Assembly: GCA_013365365.1 (NCBI GenBank)
Contig: JABVXU010000149.1
Coordinates: 52,317 to 116,316 of the forward strand
Length of the DNA stretch: 64,000 nt
Direction of reading: 5' to 3'
From: Cruorifilaria tuberocauda
Lineage: Eukaryota; Nematoda; Chromadorea; Rhabditida; Onchocercidae
Part shown: positions 1-15,000 of the stretch, one piece after another
How the letters are laid out: every line of letters starts with the position of its first letter
How positions within the stretch are numbered: position 1 is the stretch's first letter
The notes under the pieces: model-generated
Seen by the model: only the letters and a program-made list of their open reading frames with translations
Told to the model about the DNA's origin: nothing
Databases searched by the model: none
Position numbers and translations under genes: made by a program

Positions 1-304
1 ATTACAAGATAATATAAAAATAGGACATCGGTTAAGGACTATACATAACCAATATTAGGACAAATTCATCATGATTTATACAATCATATGTCGCTTACTG
101 TTTATTGATATGAATAAAAGTATACTGCAACATTTATTACTCAATATGTTGTAATAAAATTATTACAAATACGCAGTTATGTAAGATAGCTTTGGTTACT
201 ATCGAAAAATACAAACAAAAAATACTCTTCTCCCTCACTTTCACACCTTCCACTACCCCTGTGAATTATACAGAACAAAATAATTTCAGAAAACAGTACA
301 ATTA

Positions 305-1458
<1,154 letters not shown>

Positions 1459-4400
1459 CTAAAAAATTCTTTGTTCACTACTACTTTATAACAGCAGCAC
1501 TTTTTCACAAATCATATAAGATATTTGCATTTGTATGTTTATTAGAAAAAAGGAAAATTTTTAAGATATGGTGCTAACGATGTTTGCAGCGATTTTAAGC
1601 ATTTAAAATCTCGCAAAATCTTCCATGATTTATTAAGATTAGTAGGATATCACGACCATCAACATTTCGGAACTATTTAATAGGAGATATAATTCAAATT
1701 ACCATAATAAAATAAACATTACTTGATAAGAAGTAATTATAAGGGCCGCCCAAGTGAAGAATCCAGCGATCCCACGAGCAAATGTGGAACGAAGGAACAA
1801 ATCATCTATCAATGTTACATTCGCCATTTCCGTCTAAAAAAAGGCTACTTTGTAAAACCGATGGTGAAATGGAATATATACTGTCTAACAATGAAAAAAA
1901 AAACAATGATGATTCAACTGCAGTACATTTTAAACTAGTTGTATGTGGCTAAAAAGAAAGCTCTCAAAATCAATTTGCCTAGTGCTTTTTAATTTTTTTC
2001 AGTGTCGATCGAAGCTCACAAACGCACTAATTTGTACAAGTTCCCTTTTTCAGTGATTTGAATGAACGAATTTAGAAATGCAATAGAACGTACAGGTAGT
2101 AAGCCAATAGTCGGCTGATACGAAGCAGAGCATAAAATGCCGCTATTTGCCCAATTTGTTTAAACCGAGAGACGAGAGAACATCAAATACGTGATGTACC
2201 ACAGCGAAGAAGAGGAAAGAGTGTGCTGCAATTGTGCGCTAAGCGAAAGACTAATAAATTTATGCCTCAACTGAGGAAACATTAACCGTAACGTATCGAA
2301 TCCTACCAATTACATCTCCCTCCCCTAACGCTCATGTAAAAAATCAAAAAAGCGATCCGATGAGATGATTAATGGTGAAAGTATACTTGTTCCATCAATC
2401 TAGATTGCGCACAAATCAAATTAATTTGGAAATGAACGTAAAGCTTCGAATAAGTTGAAAAATATACTCCTTATGCTGGTGGACAATGACAGTGGTTAGA
2501 ATAAGGACAGAGTAATTAACGAAGTGATAAGATTGAACGGGAAGAATGTAACATATTATCAACCACACACATATCCAGGCAATGTCCAGCAACTAAAATA
2601 CAAAAGAAGTCTTTACGAAAGACTTCTAACTCTCATTTCATCCCCTCAAAATTTTCCTTCAAACCGTTCACGAAAAAGCTCGAAAAAAACCATGCAGAGA
2701 GCATTTCGAATTGCATTGGTAAATCAAAGAAGTACGGAATGAAAAGGAAATTCAGAGGAATGCGTTAAAACTAGTTTATGAACCGTTCTTTCGTCTTACT
2801 TCAGCCCAACAATGGAAAGTTGTGGTACCCTTTGAGCGTGCCAATGCTGACTGCCACAACAACCGAGTTGTAAAGAAAGGGAACGAGTCGTTTCTTTCCA
2901 TGAGGTCACATTCATTTCTAACTCACTCCATCAATTCATTACATGCACATACATACAACACACACAGACAGAGACACACATACACACTTATCCCTTATGT
3001 AACCATACGGTGATAAGAGCACCCTACACGATCAATCCATGAAACCCCTAGGAATGTGTCCTTTTACGCAGTATTCCCATCAGCATCCTTCCATGGCCAA
3101 AGTATGTAAACATCTTCTGCCAACCTCTGCTTCCCATCTTCAAACTTCATCGATATCCTAAGCTGTCGGAGTGTATGAAGAACCTCAAATACAATTGTGC
3201 ATATGCACATTATACCCTAGCACTCCTTCGAAACTATAGCTGATGTTAATAGCATTTGTAATGGAGTGCCACACACGTGTGCCTACTAGATAGCTAGTTA
3301 GCTGGACAGAAATGCAGCAGATTACCATCATAGCGATACACATAACAGCTTACTAGCTATCGTCGCCCAATCAATGATAGTCCACGCCCGCCCCCTCACT
3401 TCGTTAGCTGTCTTCGTACATAGTATGTTACTACACGAGAGCAAAATTGGTAGACTACATTGATGGATACGCTGTGAAAACTTTTCTCTGACCGCGAATA
3501 TCGAAATTTCAAATCGCCTCTTCCGTCATTTTCCACTTCTGCATTGCACTGGCATCCAACAAATGAATGCATTGATTGTGTCGGTTATATGGATGAATGC
3601 CTCTGAACTGTGGATGTACAATGGTTGTGAATGACAAGTTCAACAAAATTTCAGAAGTTAAAGCAAGGCACGAGTGTGGGATATCAATTGGATCAAGTTC
3701 GATTAAGTCAATCAATTAATAGTATACCGTGGAATCCTTTTTATCACGTGTCAATATAAACTTTCATAGATATGCTCTACAACAATAGATTCCACAAACA
3801 GCTTGTACATGGATATTTCTGAATACTCTGAACTTTTTTCTCTAAGCTCGACTATGATCTTGAGAAATGGCGCTGAACGTGCTTTGCACATCCTCAGTCC
3901 TTCATTGTACCAATCGACCTTTGCTGCTCGCTGCTGGTCCCTTCATCGATACTGCATCTTAGCTGATTGCAACATCATCCAGGTAGGTTATTCGTATAAA
4001 ACTTCTGTAGATGTATGTCTTCCTGTCTCTGACGAAATATGATTGAACCACCTTTCAATTATGTTTAGCGGTTTACTTTTTGGTTGATACCTTTTCCTTT
4101 TATCTTGATTTTGTAAAACACATGGACACCAGATATAATGTTGATGCATCAGAACAGGCAGCTAATTATATCATTTCCACTGCAAATCCAGTAAGATGGA
4201 TGGAGAACAGATCTGCAGCTCGGATGACTCACTAAAATCAGTACGTTATTGTATTTAGGTCATCATTGTTATTAAGTAGTAATATTAATAAATTTTCCTT
4301 GCCATCATTTTAAGATATTAGATTTGTGACAGAGAGAACAATTATCCGGAGGTTAGGATTATGTCAGAATAGCACTGGTAGTTGTAGATATGTGCACCAG

Positions 4401-6063
4401 AAGAATGGGTTGTGGTATCGAATGCTATGGGTAGCAAAGGTATCGAGATTCCTCTGTGTCCTTCACATGGCGTGCTGCATGTCAGGACACTAAGAAATGT
4501 TTTCAAGGATGCTACGGGACTAAAATATCGAAATCCCGACACCGGTCTCGACAGAGTGCTCTTGTATGTTTGATTTCCTTACTTCCTTACTGTTAGTGAG
4601 TAATTCGTACGACAAGGTTCAGAAGAGAAAATGATTAATGACCGTAGCTCTTAGACATGGCAATTCTTTTCCTGAACTGTGTCATCTTCAAGGTCCAACT
4701 CAATGCCTTGTCGAGTATAAGATGGTCAAAACTAGTTGACGCTCCGCAGGCGTAATTTGAAGCTTTGCAATGATCCTCATTCGTGAACCTCTATGTAGAG
4801 AGAGAGAGAGGGAGAAGGAGTATCCGGCAGATTTATTGAACACTACAGTTCTTATTGGGCTGCTTATTGATCACAGGACTAGACCAGTTGTCTTCCTTCA
4901 AGACAGCAACTACTAATGACAGATTTCATTTATTTAATAATGGTCTTTCTAAAAACCTAATTTTTTTGGTCACTTTGTAGGATGGATCATGACGAAACAT
5001 GCTTTATAGCGCCGACAGGAGGGTGGAAAAACAAAATGTTCACTGTCGTGCGTCCTGCGAAGTTCGGTCTGTTGCATTTTTCATTTCGAATTCTTGAACT
5101 TAGTTTTCTCACTCTTGCCGTCCTATCAATTCACTTGCTTACTGCAAATGGATTAATGAATATCGGATTTCTAAAACACTAATGCAGTATCTTTAGTACG
5201 TCCGCCAGGGAACGCAAAAAAGCAAGTGAAACGCTCATTAGGTAACAAATCAAAGGCGATGGTTGATATGGATTCAAACTCCGATGGAAAAATGAGACCC
5301 GTTTTAGTGAGTTCGAAAGCTAGCTGTGCATCAACAGTTCCAGAAAGTGCTTGTTAAAGTGGATGATGTTTATTGTGAGAACTTCGCCAGCATCGTTGTA
5401 TTTTGATCGCTTCCTCTTTTATTTTCTCGTTTTCTTGTTAGTTTTAGCGTAATAAATAATTTTACCAAGACGTTTTCATCTCATATTCTTAGCACTACTT
5501 TCTTAATAATTCTCAATAAGCGATGTAGTTAGGAAGCAGTTAAGGAAATGCAAGATTATCTCCAAACAAAATTCTAACTTCCAAGAACACGAAATTTTCA
5601 AATATTTATTCCACCTGTATTAAATCCTTGAGACATGAATATCCTGATTATCTGCTCTTCGGATTGATAAGCTCTTTCAAAATTTCAACGGAAATCAAAT
5701 ATCATAATTGAAATTACTACATATTGGATGATTTCAGTGTTATTATATTCTCATTCATTCCACTGAAACATGCAAGCACACATGGGCAGAGCTTGCGAAC
5801 ACCCTTCCTGGTAAAAAGCATAATTACTCTAAGCAAAAGACATTCATGAAATCATATCTCTAAAACTGAATTCAAATGAGATAATAAAACAATTGGAATG
5901 GTTATGATGAGGCGTTGAAATTACGGTGCCAAACCTAGGAAGAAGATACGAAGAATAAGAAATGTGGAAGATCCAAAAATCAGCACACAAATGATGTGGT
6001 ACCGTGTATGTATGGATACAAACAATATCGTGTACGTCATCAGTATTATGAAGTTTTTAGTTC
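1459..6063. other. stretch without a supported gene; probably holds 5' exons/promoter of the TMEM184-like gene
   Basis: No exon chain with family similarity could be built here on either strand. Because the TMEM184-like coding frame opens in phase 0 at 1458, at least one upstream exon should lie in this stretch or beyond. A CA-rich run lies near 2941-2995 and a short GA run at 4797-4812. Between about 3.4 and 5.3 kb the DNA looks less AT-rich and has short open frames. One of them (+ strand, about 3803-3981) stops at a good donor (CATCCAG/gtaggt), but its peptide is not recognised. Confidence 0.4.
2941..2995. repeat. CA-rich simple sequence
   Basis: An imperfect run of CA/CACA with interspersed GA and TA steps, in a stretch with no recognised gene. 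No function is inferred. Confidence 0.6.
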
Positions 6064-9000
6064 CTAAAACCTGGCTTCGAGCATTTTCAATATTGTCTCT
6101 TTGTTTTCAATAAAATAAGTCGATACTGTGACATAGGGATCTTCTCGACATTTTTTTATTTGCTCCTCTATGGATTGTTTTTGACCATCCTTTGTTCCTC
6201 TTACACTGTGACGCGTCGACTGTCCTATCCTTCTAGAAACAGGAAAATTTACATTCGAAAAATTCTTTTTTCCCAGCATTCGTGAATTCATACAAATTAA
6301 GCCTGTTTGTGGTAAAACAATCAACTCTAACAATATATTCTTATTTTTAAAAATAACAGTACGATGTGAAAAATTGGTCAACCTTTGTACTTGTGGAACT
6401 GCTATTTGAATGGTAACATATTCGGAGCAGTAGTCCTGAATTCTTGATAGTTCTTCTAGTATTGCGATGTTACTTATGTATTTTACAAGCCCCGCACTTC
6501 TTAGTGATCCCTAAAATCAGATTATTATTTTAAATTTTAAACTGACTATTATATGACGATCTTCGTTTTTTACATATAATTCCTACACGTCACAAATCTT
6601 ACCTTTGCCTCTACATGTCGCATGATGCGATTAAAGCATTTATATCCTTTTGTAGCAAACTCGATTTGAGTCAATATAAGAAGTGCACCCAATAACTGAT
6701 CATTATCATGACCCATAGCTGTTGACGTATAAACCTTGAATTAGCATGAGATTTTGCTTTTCTTCATAAATCAGTGTAATGCAATAGTTTATGTTACCAT
6801 TTTTGAAATTTTATGCTATGAATAAAAACTATATGCTAACCGTATATAGCTTTTTATTCATAACATAAAATTCCAAAATTTAATGGAAATAGTAATAAGG
6901 GTACCCGAAATAAAATATGATACGCAATATCGTACACTATTCTTTTCAATCGTTCTCTTTTGATTACTGCGAAAGTTGGCTGAAAATAAATGATGAAATA
7001 TAAATAAAACTGTACGATACTCCATTCTAATTAAGAAACTAATTTTTAACAGTTCATTGCTTACATAAAATGTAAATCTGCACAACATGATGCTTTTCTG
7101 ACATCAAGCAGCAGCAAATGATTGTAACTGAGATATCAAAACTTGTACTCCTACTTTACCAAAGAATGCGTCACACACAGAAAAATAGACAAACCTGAGT
7201 ATTAGAGCTGCTTTCAATATCAATATTTGGTAAATCTACATCGGTCTGCAAATGAATACAAATTGCACTAATGTATAGTAATATCTAGTTTATCAATATC
7301 ATTCAATAAAAAGCACTAGTTAGTTTTGTAGTTAACTAGTTCTAGACTTGACATATTTTTTTGATTCCGGCTTTTAAACTATGAATACATAATTTATTCT
7401 TCGCATGCATGAAATATGCGATAAGATCTGCTTCTTTAAACTCTGACTGGCTACAGGACTAGCAGAAAAAGTATTTGACAGGAACAAAACCATTTCTGAT
7501 GCTATATCGTCCTCTTTTGCAATATTAAACACATGAATCACATTTTCACATGCATCAGGCCAATTCCGGTCCAAGCAGTGAGCACAGGCGAGTTGGAAAT
7601 GGAACACTGCTTTCGTCCAAGAATCATCATTTTGCAACTGTTAAAGACAAAAGATCAGAATATATATGTAAATTAGAAAACCCATCGATTGATTATGACC
7701 AACAATCAAATGATGATGAGATTACTAAAGTATAAAAGAATTAACACTTTGGAAATGACGATACTCACATCATCAACATACGCTATTAACTCATTGATTT
7801 TGCATTTAAACAATAGAGATTCGATGATGAGCTGTTGTATGTCACTATAAAAAGAAGCAAAATACAAATTTTCAGCAATAACATCCACAGAAATCGATGT
7901 AATGTACGCGCAGATTGCTGCACAACAAAGTTCATACGCATCGCATAACTGAAAAACATTGAGTGGAAGAATTTTTTCACTTTATCATACGTTTATATCC
8001 AAAAATGTAACAAATCGTTCACGAATTCCAAGTTGCTCTACTTACCTAACTGCAGATAGTTTCAAGATTTGAAGCAAAATATGATTACTTCGTATGAAAA
8101 TTTCATAAAAAAAGTTACCTCGCGTCGTGATGACAACAAATGCTCTGTCTGAAACGTTACTATTTCCTCCTTACGTTCCTTGAGCTTTGTCTTTTTTGAA
8201 GGAGTTAAACATTCAGTACTACTGTTCAGTAATTTGTCGACGTCCATAACCCAATTGTCTTCTGGGATCCACGCAAGTATTTCACCTATTGAATTTGTGA
8301 GATTAACTTGATAATTTTATATCTAGTCCTTAAAAAAATCGAACTTTCATCGACAAGAGAAATACATGTATAGTAATAAAATACACAAATAGGTACAGCA
8401 GAAAACCTTATATGCAATAATCAAACTCTTATATATCCTGCAAAAATTCAAGGAATACCTTCACTGATATTTGCCTTCCACTGACTATAAGCGTACCATA
8501 CACAGAATGCAAATATAATCTTACGAGCTTCACCTATTAAGTTGCAAGTTTTGTCCACGACACTCAACAGAATATTACATCCACTGAAAATATAGTCTAA
8601 ATATAGAACTGCACGTATGTAATATAAACCATTAAATGAGTAAGCAATGGAGTTCTCAGTATTTCTTTTTTTTTTCTGGGAAGAAATCTTATCTGCATGA
8701 CAATAGCATACCTCATGTTTATAGATAAATTAACAGGTGTTCCAAGATCGTACAAAATAACACATTTGTCGAACAGTGTAGCTCCTATTTTAAAGCTCTC
8801 TCGTGAGAAGTGCTGTGCTTCGGTTACATAATTTTCTGAGATTGTCCTGAAATCGTTGAGAGTTACCTTGGAAAAAAAAATCAGTTGAAACAGTGGCATG
8901 GATGAACCGTAATAATATAGTTTGGGATAGAAAAAATGAAAATTAACCGTAAAAGATTAGTCCAAGTATCATTATGTGCTGGCCAAGCGATTCCAACGTG

Positions 9001-10575
9001 AAGAACTGTGATAACAATACTCAAAGCTCTGCTCACTGTTATGTTTGTAAAATTAAGCCTCAAGAGAGCAGGGGCAACAAAGACTGCTGAAAAAGAATTT
9101 GGTGGATAAAATACTGTATAGGAAGTGATGCGAGAGTCTTATCAGTTTCAGTAATTTCCACCGTGGATTTGGAAATATTATGCTCATGGTCATTATTTTT
9201 ATAGTACGAAGTGAAAAGCATAATATTACAAATACTTAGTAAGTGAATAACTAAGCAATAAGTATAAATTTTATTCAATCATCATGATGTATACATTTTG
9301 AATATTACTCATTTATGTCGGTTATATAATTCTAAAGCATGGAGAATTTTCGTGACACTTGGGAAATTACCTAAATAAATGTGATATTTGCCAATTCCAC
9401 TCTCGAGTTCTTTGTCGTTGCTAGCTCTTTCCGTTATAAATGTTATGGCACGGTTCTACAAAATCAAAGTTGTTAAATCCTACGATTTTTGATAGTTTAA
9501 AGTGAATTTATTCCAAGAATATTCAACATCATCTTCTTAAATTTTTTGCATAGCAAAAACGAGGAAGAATTTGGAGAAAAAGCTGTTATAAACAAATAAC
9601 AAAATGAATTTTCAGAAGGTAGGGAATATAAAAAATTAAAAAACAAACCAGTAGTTTATTGAACTTGTTTTCATCGGCATTACGTAAACAAAAAAGAAGT
9701 AATTTTGTTTTCAAAAGATCGTCGTTGTCAAAACGCTTTGTTAAGCCACCAATGATGAATTCAAATGAATCGTTTGAAATTTCCGTGAACAAAACTGAAA
9801 ATATTTTTCTGCGATATTGCCTATCAATAGAGGATAAATTATTGAAGCAGTACCTTTTTCAGTAGAATTTTCCGAAAACGATGCTTTTAGGAAAAGTTGA
9901 TGTATCAGTGTCCAGGCCTCGTCTGATGGATGTTCTTTTACACTAAAATAATGAATTCAATAGCTGATTACCTTGAAGACGAAAATTCGTGTAAATCTTT
10001 TTATGTCCTGTAAGCCCAAAATATGGCATTAAACGATAATATATATATAAAACACAAAACTAAGATTTATCAGATAATAATACTGTGGTCGATTATGAGA
10101 TAATAATCATAATGGAAACTTACAGTCGTTCTAGTACAGGGACAGCTTCATTGGCACGACTCCATTTCATATAAAACCGCAATTCGGTTATCTATAATGT
10201 GAAATTGAAGTTTTATAGAAAGATTGAACCGCATGAATGCTTTTACTTGATTCCATGCTTATAATGTTGGAATTAATCAGCCATCTTTTTTTCTTCAGGA
10301 TCTTTTTTCTGATATGCTTTAATTAAGAAGGAAATTAGGCCGGTATTTTTCATTAAACTCCTGATCTTTCCTTCGGATACTTCTTATTTTGCTGCACCCA
10401 GTTTGTATAATAACAAATGCAGCTTTTGATAATGTTTCCAAAGGATTACATCAGACAATAAGGAGTCGAAATCAGGATACAGTGAAGCTAATCGACAGTG
10501 TGCTTTCCCGACCGAGTAATCGTTTTCCTCTGCTAGACAACGTTTCAAGTGCTCGCTTGCCGATAGGTTCATCAT
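6064..10575 (-). CDS. ints-10: Integrator complex subunit 10 (INTS10) homologue
   Basis: Integrator is the nuclear complex that cleaves snRNA 3' ends and terminates promoter-proximal Pol II. INTS10 is a helical scaffold in its INTS10-INTS13-INTS14 arm. Fourteen exons join without a phase error: 10575-10450, 10191-10124, 9942-9854, 9794-9649, 9455-9371, 9086-8948, 8846-8712, 8583-8459, 8285-8119, 7948-7769, 7637-7389, 7245-7195, 6695-6603 and 6510-6064. They give 699 aa, against about 710 aa in human INTS10. Family landmarks are an N-terminal RLASLYPDFDSLLSD segment, a helical middle (AVFHFQLACAHCLDRNWPDA) and a C-terminal LLGALLILTQIEF ... YISNIAILEELSRIQ ... IEEQIKKCRED ... TYFIENKETILKML. 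The start is ATGATG at 10575, just before the conserved N-terminus. The stop is TAG at 6064. The TTTAA stop seen after 7389 is read only if the donor ATTAT/gtattc is ignored. No signal peptide or membrane segment fits the family. Identity rests on remembered family features, not a search. Confidence 0.85.
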
Positions 10576-11491
10576 CGAATTCCTTATCTTTACTACATGT
10601 ACGTTGTAGTCTACCTGATAAATGATGAGATCCAATAAACTAGCTTAAAGCATGAATCAAACAAAACACGAAATGATGATCATGTGTCTTTCCTTTTATT
10701 TGCATTACATTAATTTCTATTTGGAGAGCGAAGTTAAAAAACGTGGAAAAGAGAGAAAGAGAGAAAGCGGAAAGAGTGCTGAAGAAAAGAAATGCAAAAC
10801 TACAGATCAATTATTCCCTATTAAATGAAAAAAGAAATCCGAATTCGTTTCCCGACAACCGTTTCCTCTGTCCATGTTCCTCCATCCACTATCCGTCCAT
10901 TTCGCTACTTAGCAATCTCTGTCTTTCTCAAAACTCCGCGCTGAATTTTTTTTCCTCAACAATGGCTACGTTTACGCATATTGATCCTGTCTTCGGACGA
11001 GATTTTTCCGCGATAAGGTTCTGAACGGATGGTCTGGGACGGGAGGATAGTATTTAGAACTCTGATCGATATCACAGTGGTAACGTTATGTCTGTTAGCT
11101 ATACAGTTCTATGATGGGTTGACCTCTGGCTATTCATCTATCCAAACCGAATGCTTAATTGAGATGTGACGTTTTTTCTCCATGTCTTCAAACATTTGAA
11201 TTATTTTATCCTTTCTTTTCGTATGATTGTTATTTGAAATTCCTCTGAATTTTGTTTTGAAATTCGAAAATCCGGAATTCTAAATTAGTGGAAATTTGCA
11301 ACATTTTGGACTTTGAGAACAATCCGGTTTTATTGTAAATGATATTTTCATGGGATGATTGTATTGGATAGTAAACAATGATGATATACAATAGTTTTTA
11401 AATTACTAATTCGAGGGTACAAATATTCATCTCAATGTGAATAGTTAAGTGTTAAAGTGTTAAAGATCGTGGAAACGGTATCAAACAGAAG
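10576..11491. other. intergenic, between INTS10 start and nlp-3 stop
   Basis: This presumably holds the INTS10 promoter and the nlp-3 3' UTR. It contains a purine-rich run near 10744-10800 and pyrimidine-rich DNA near 10860-10960. No gene is seen on either strand. Confidence 0.5.
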
Positions 11492-12060
11492 TTATAGTAT
11501 CCATGTTGATCGTTTACCCAATGATTGACCGGCCAGTGCATCAAAATATCGTTTTGGCAACTCACGAGAACTGTCAAACCGTGTCCTGCTGTCCGAGTTG
11601 GAGAATGGATTTATTACGCCAAAATTTCGCTGCAAAATTGACAGTTTTCAGTGAACTTTTCAAATATTTCACCTTTGACACATAGTGTTCTTTTGCTCTT
11701 TTTTGCCGATTTTTCTTCGGGCAGTTTAAGAGGGAAAAGTGAAGTTATTTGATTATTATCTGTTTCTCAAATTCATAAATTTGATATGAGAAAGTAATTT
11801 AGGATGAATTTTTAGTTTCTTGACATGTTTTCAAATTTTAAGTAAATAGAATAAAAGATACTGAAATATTAAAAAAAAATTTTTTTTTCAACAAAAAGGA
11901 AAAGAAATATAGCTTAAAACGTATATGAAGGACTAACCATGTATGAGTCACTATTATAGTCGATGTAATTTCTTCGACGTGAAGTATATTGGGATTCAGT
12001 ACGATAAGCCAGCAATATCATTCCCCATATAATCAGCAATAAATATGTTGCTTTCGTCAT
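11492..12060 (-). CDS. nlp-3: NLP-3 neuropeptide precursor
   Basis: Two exons, 12060-11938 and 11629-11492, are joined in phase 0 (donor ATG/gttagt, acceptor ttttgcag) and give an 86-aa prepropeptide. Residues 1 to about 20 (MTKATYLLLIIWGMILLAYR) are a clear signal peptide for the regulated secretory pathway. Near the end is PKR-YFDALAGQSLG-KR: a peptide flanked by dibasic sites, with a Gly that would give a C-terminal amide. C. elegans NLP-3 contains YFDSLAGQSLG, one substitution away, plus two peptides of the form A(I/V)NPFLDS(M/I)G. Here only one copy of that second type is recognisable, as VINPFSNSDS, and it lacks the Gly-Lys-Arg processing site. A basic SRRRN site lies just after the signal peptide. 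The stop TAA follows STWIL. The frame is continuous and short, as expected for this family. Confidence 0.9.
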
Positions 12061-15000
12061 TGTTGTTCACTAATTTTTTTTTTCACTGGTAAATAATGTG
12101 GTTGTTAATTCACGTAGCATCCTTACTTATTGCTAAGTAAACAGGCGTGGAATATTCACTGTTTGTGAGTGAGACGAAAATAAGTGAATTAGTAATGGGC
12201 GTATTAATAAAAAGACAAAATCAAAGAAGAGTTATTTGAAAAAGCGAATGTAAGCAAAGCTCTAATTTAAAACGTTTTGTAGATTTCATATTACATTTTG
12301 TTGCTCTTTTATCTTTAATAGTCCAAAAACGAAACAATGAGATTGACTTCCTGAATAATGCAACGAAATCAGTACGATGGATGACTTATTGAGAGATTCA
12401 CTATATTCAAATTATTTTTTTTACTAACATCTGTAATCTATTGAAAAATTGTTTTAGATTATGCATTATACCTATAGTTGATCATTATTGTATCCCTAAA
12501 TACCTGAAGACTTTCATTATTTGAAGTTAAAATAAAGTAGTAGACGGAATAATAAAGTAGCAGAAGCCGAATCAAATTTAAAAAGCAGGACAAAGTGGAA
12601 AATGGGTGTGTACTAATTTTGAAAAAGTCTCACAATTTCAAAGCGAACATCTATTCATTTTCTGTAAGCTGTATTTTACCATAGAAATGAGTAGTTTTCC
12701 CATGATTTATTCCGATATCCGTCCATTCATTTTCTAAAATATGTCACAATAAAACAGAATAAACGAAAAAAAAGTGAGGATTTTGGGGTAAAAAAGAAAT
12801 GCTTAAAGCAAATTGACATCGTTCGCGCTAAAAAATTTTAACTCAAGTAGTATTAGCTTGATTTAAATGTTAGCGAATAAGAAATGACCACAGATCCTTA
12901 TTTTACGAAGAGATTTGTTATGTTATTAAGCCTTCTGGATGAGCAGAATCAGTCTAAACGATTATGAAACACCGTCTAGAAACAAGAGAAAGTCAAAAGT
13001 GTTAGAAAATGATGAAATACTCAAAAGGAATATTGTATTGTATAAGTTAATAGCTATTTGAAATGTGCTAAATCCCGGAATATATTTGTTGCCCATAATG
13101 ATATCTGTCATATTTGATAATCAGATCAATTGGTCGTTGAGAGAAAGTGATTGAAATTTTGTTAATCAGAAATCTGGTATCAAAGAAGACAACAGTAAAG
13201 TTTATTAAAATGATAAGGATGTAATCATTATGAATAAGTGTTCTAGCTAAGCTAATATTTAAACGAGATAGTTAACATATCAGATCTATTGGACTTTTAA
13301 TTACTTACCTGGATGGAACTAAAATCGAATCAACATATGAGAATGAGGTATTATGCGCAAGCTTAAAATTTTATAAATTAAACTATTGAAACTAACTATA
13401 AAATCGGCGAAATTTGAAAAGTTTAAGTAAAGAGGGGAAGCCGAAAAATTGTTAAAGTGAACAATTTCTGGACAACAAATGCTTATCTGATAAATATAAA
13501 GAGATTGAAGTCCGAGTACAGAAACTGTTAATATGTTAAATCATCCTTTTTCAAAATTTCTTCGCATATTAATTTTTAGCATATTAATTTAATTATTCGG
13601 GAAAATATCGTCCCTGCTTGTCCTGTTTCGAGATTATAATTTGCACCTTATATCAAATTTCTGATTACAAGCTAAGAAACAACTGAAATGCAAATTTAAT
13701 AATTATTTTTATGAGCATGCAAATCATTCCTCGAGTATCCTCTAGTATCCACTATTCTATTATATAGCTTTTTAACAGTAGTTCCTAAATATATATATTA
13801 GCATATCCCATATTTGAACTCGTTTTTTCATCCTTCCAAAAGAAAATAAATGTGAAAAATATAATCATGAAAAAAAAAAAGATGAATTATGAATCATAAT
13901 TTGATATTGGGGTCGAAAGTCCTAAAATTGAGCAGAATGAAATTTTATAGAGATAAAATTGATGCAAAAATAGGATTTATACCACACGGTTGTAGTTGTT
14001 TTGCATGTAAAGAACCAACTGAGAGATAGGAAATGACAAGGAATCAGTTAGCTAACATTAACAGGTAATTAGTGAACTCGTTATCCTACAACAGGAAATG
14101 TCTGCTAATTACGACCGCTTTGACAAATTCTACTAGATCTAGTTTCAATCAAAATGAAGAGCGCATTTGTTATTTACATATAGTTAACATATTTTTATAG
14201 ATAATCAAATTTTATCAATTGCAGAAAACTCAAAGAATGAGAGCAATAGAAATGATAAATGTATTCAAATGAAAGCATAAAGTAGTAATTAAAAGCAAAA
14301 ATTGATAATAATTTATCATAGTAATGTGCTATATTAGATGAGAAAAAAGAAATAAACCGTTGTCGAAAGGAAAATATAGCATTGAATTCAATTTTATTGT
14401 GAATTAACCAGATTAATAAGATGAATCACCTTGTTGCTTTTAATATCAAATTATCATATAATCAGAAAATGAACTTTATAAAAATTTTTGGATGAAAAGG
14501 ATGGATTTTTCGATTCGAAAGTAGCAAAGAGATAATTTAAAATAAGCTAAAACTGATAGTAAATTATTGCTATTACTAATACGTTAGATTTTTGCTCTCG
14601 TTTTCTCTTTGAATTTTGACAAATCAGTTTTTGAATTTTTTGACATTTTGAATAAATTTACAAATCAGTAAAGTATTAAATAAAAGAAACCAGAATAATT
14701 GAAGCAAGTTCTGTCATCGGCAGTTCTATTTCAGAAAGCATAGAATTATTAACTTGTGTTTTAAGTCATATCAGTGATGAAGAACAGTATTAAATGACAC
14801 AATGATAGTTGACTTCAGTACTGATTCATTTTTCAACTTCAACATTTCATGTTCCATTTTTCCAATTATTAAAATTTTCAATGAGATTGATCACAATCCT
14901 GATATGTGGTTATGATTCCTTTGATCTTATATTTTTCTATTTCTATATGATCTACAAATGATTTCTGAAATATTAGGGATTCATCATTTCGGTATTGTTC

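Noticed and set aside
7374..7388. TAA stop after INTS10 exon 11 as the gene end
   Set aside because: The family's C-terminal segment continues in three further exons, and the donor ATTAT/gtattc at 7388 keeps phase 0.
10478..10622. Minus-strand alternative frame in the INTS10 first exon resembling a neuropeptide precursor (GKR-ALETLSSRGKR-like dibasic pattern)
   Set aside because: It overlaps the INTS10 N-terminal frame, which fits its family and splice phases. There is no signal peptide for the alternative frame, and the KR spacing can be chance.
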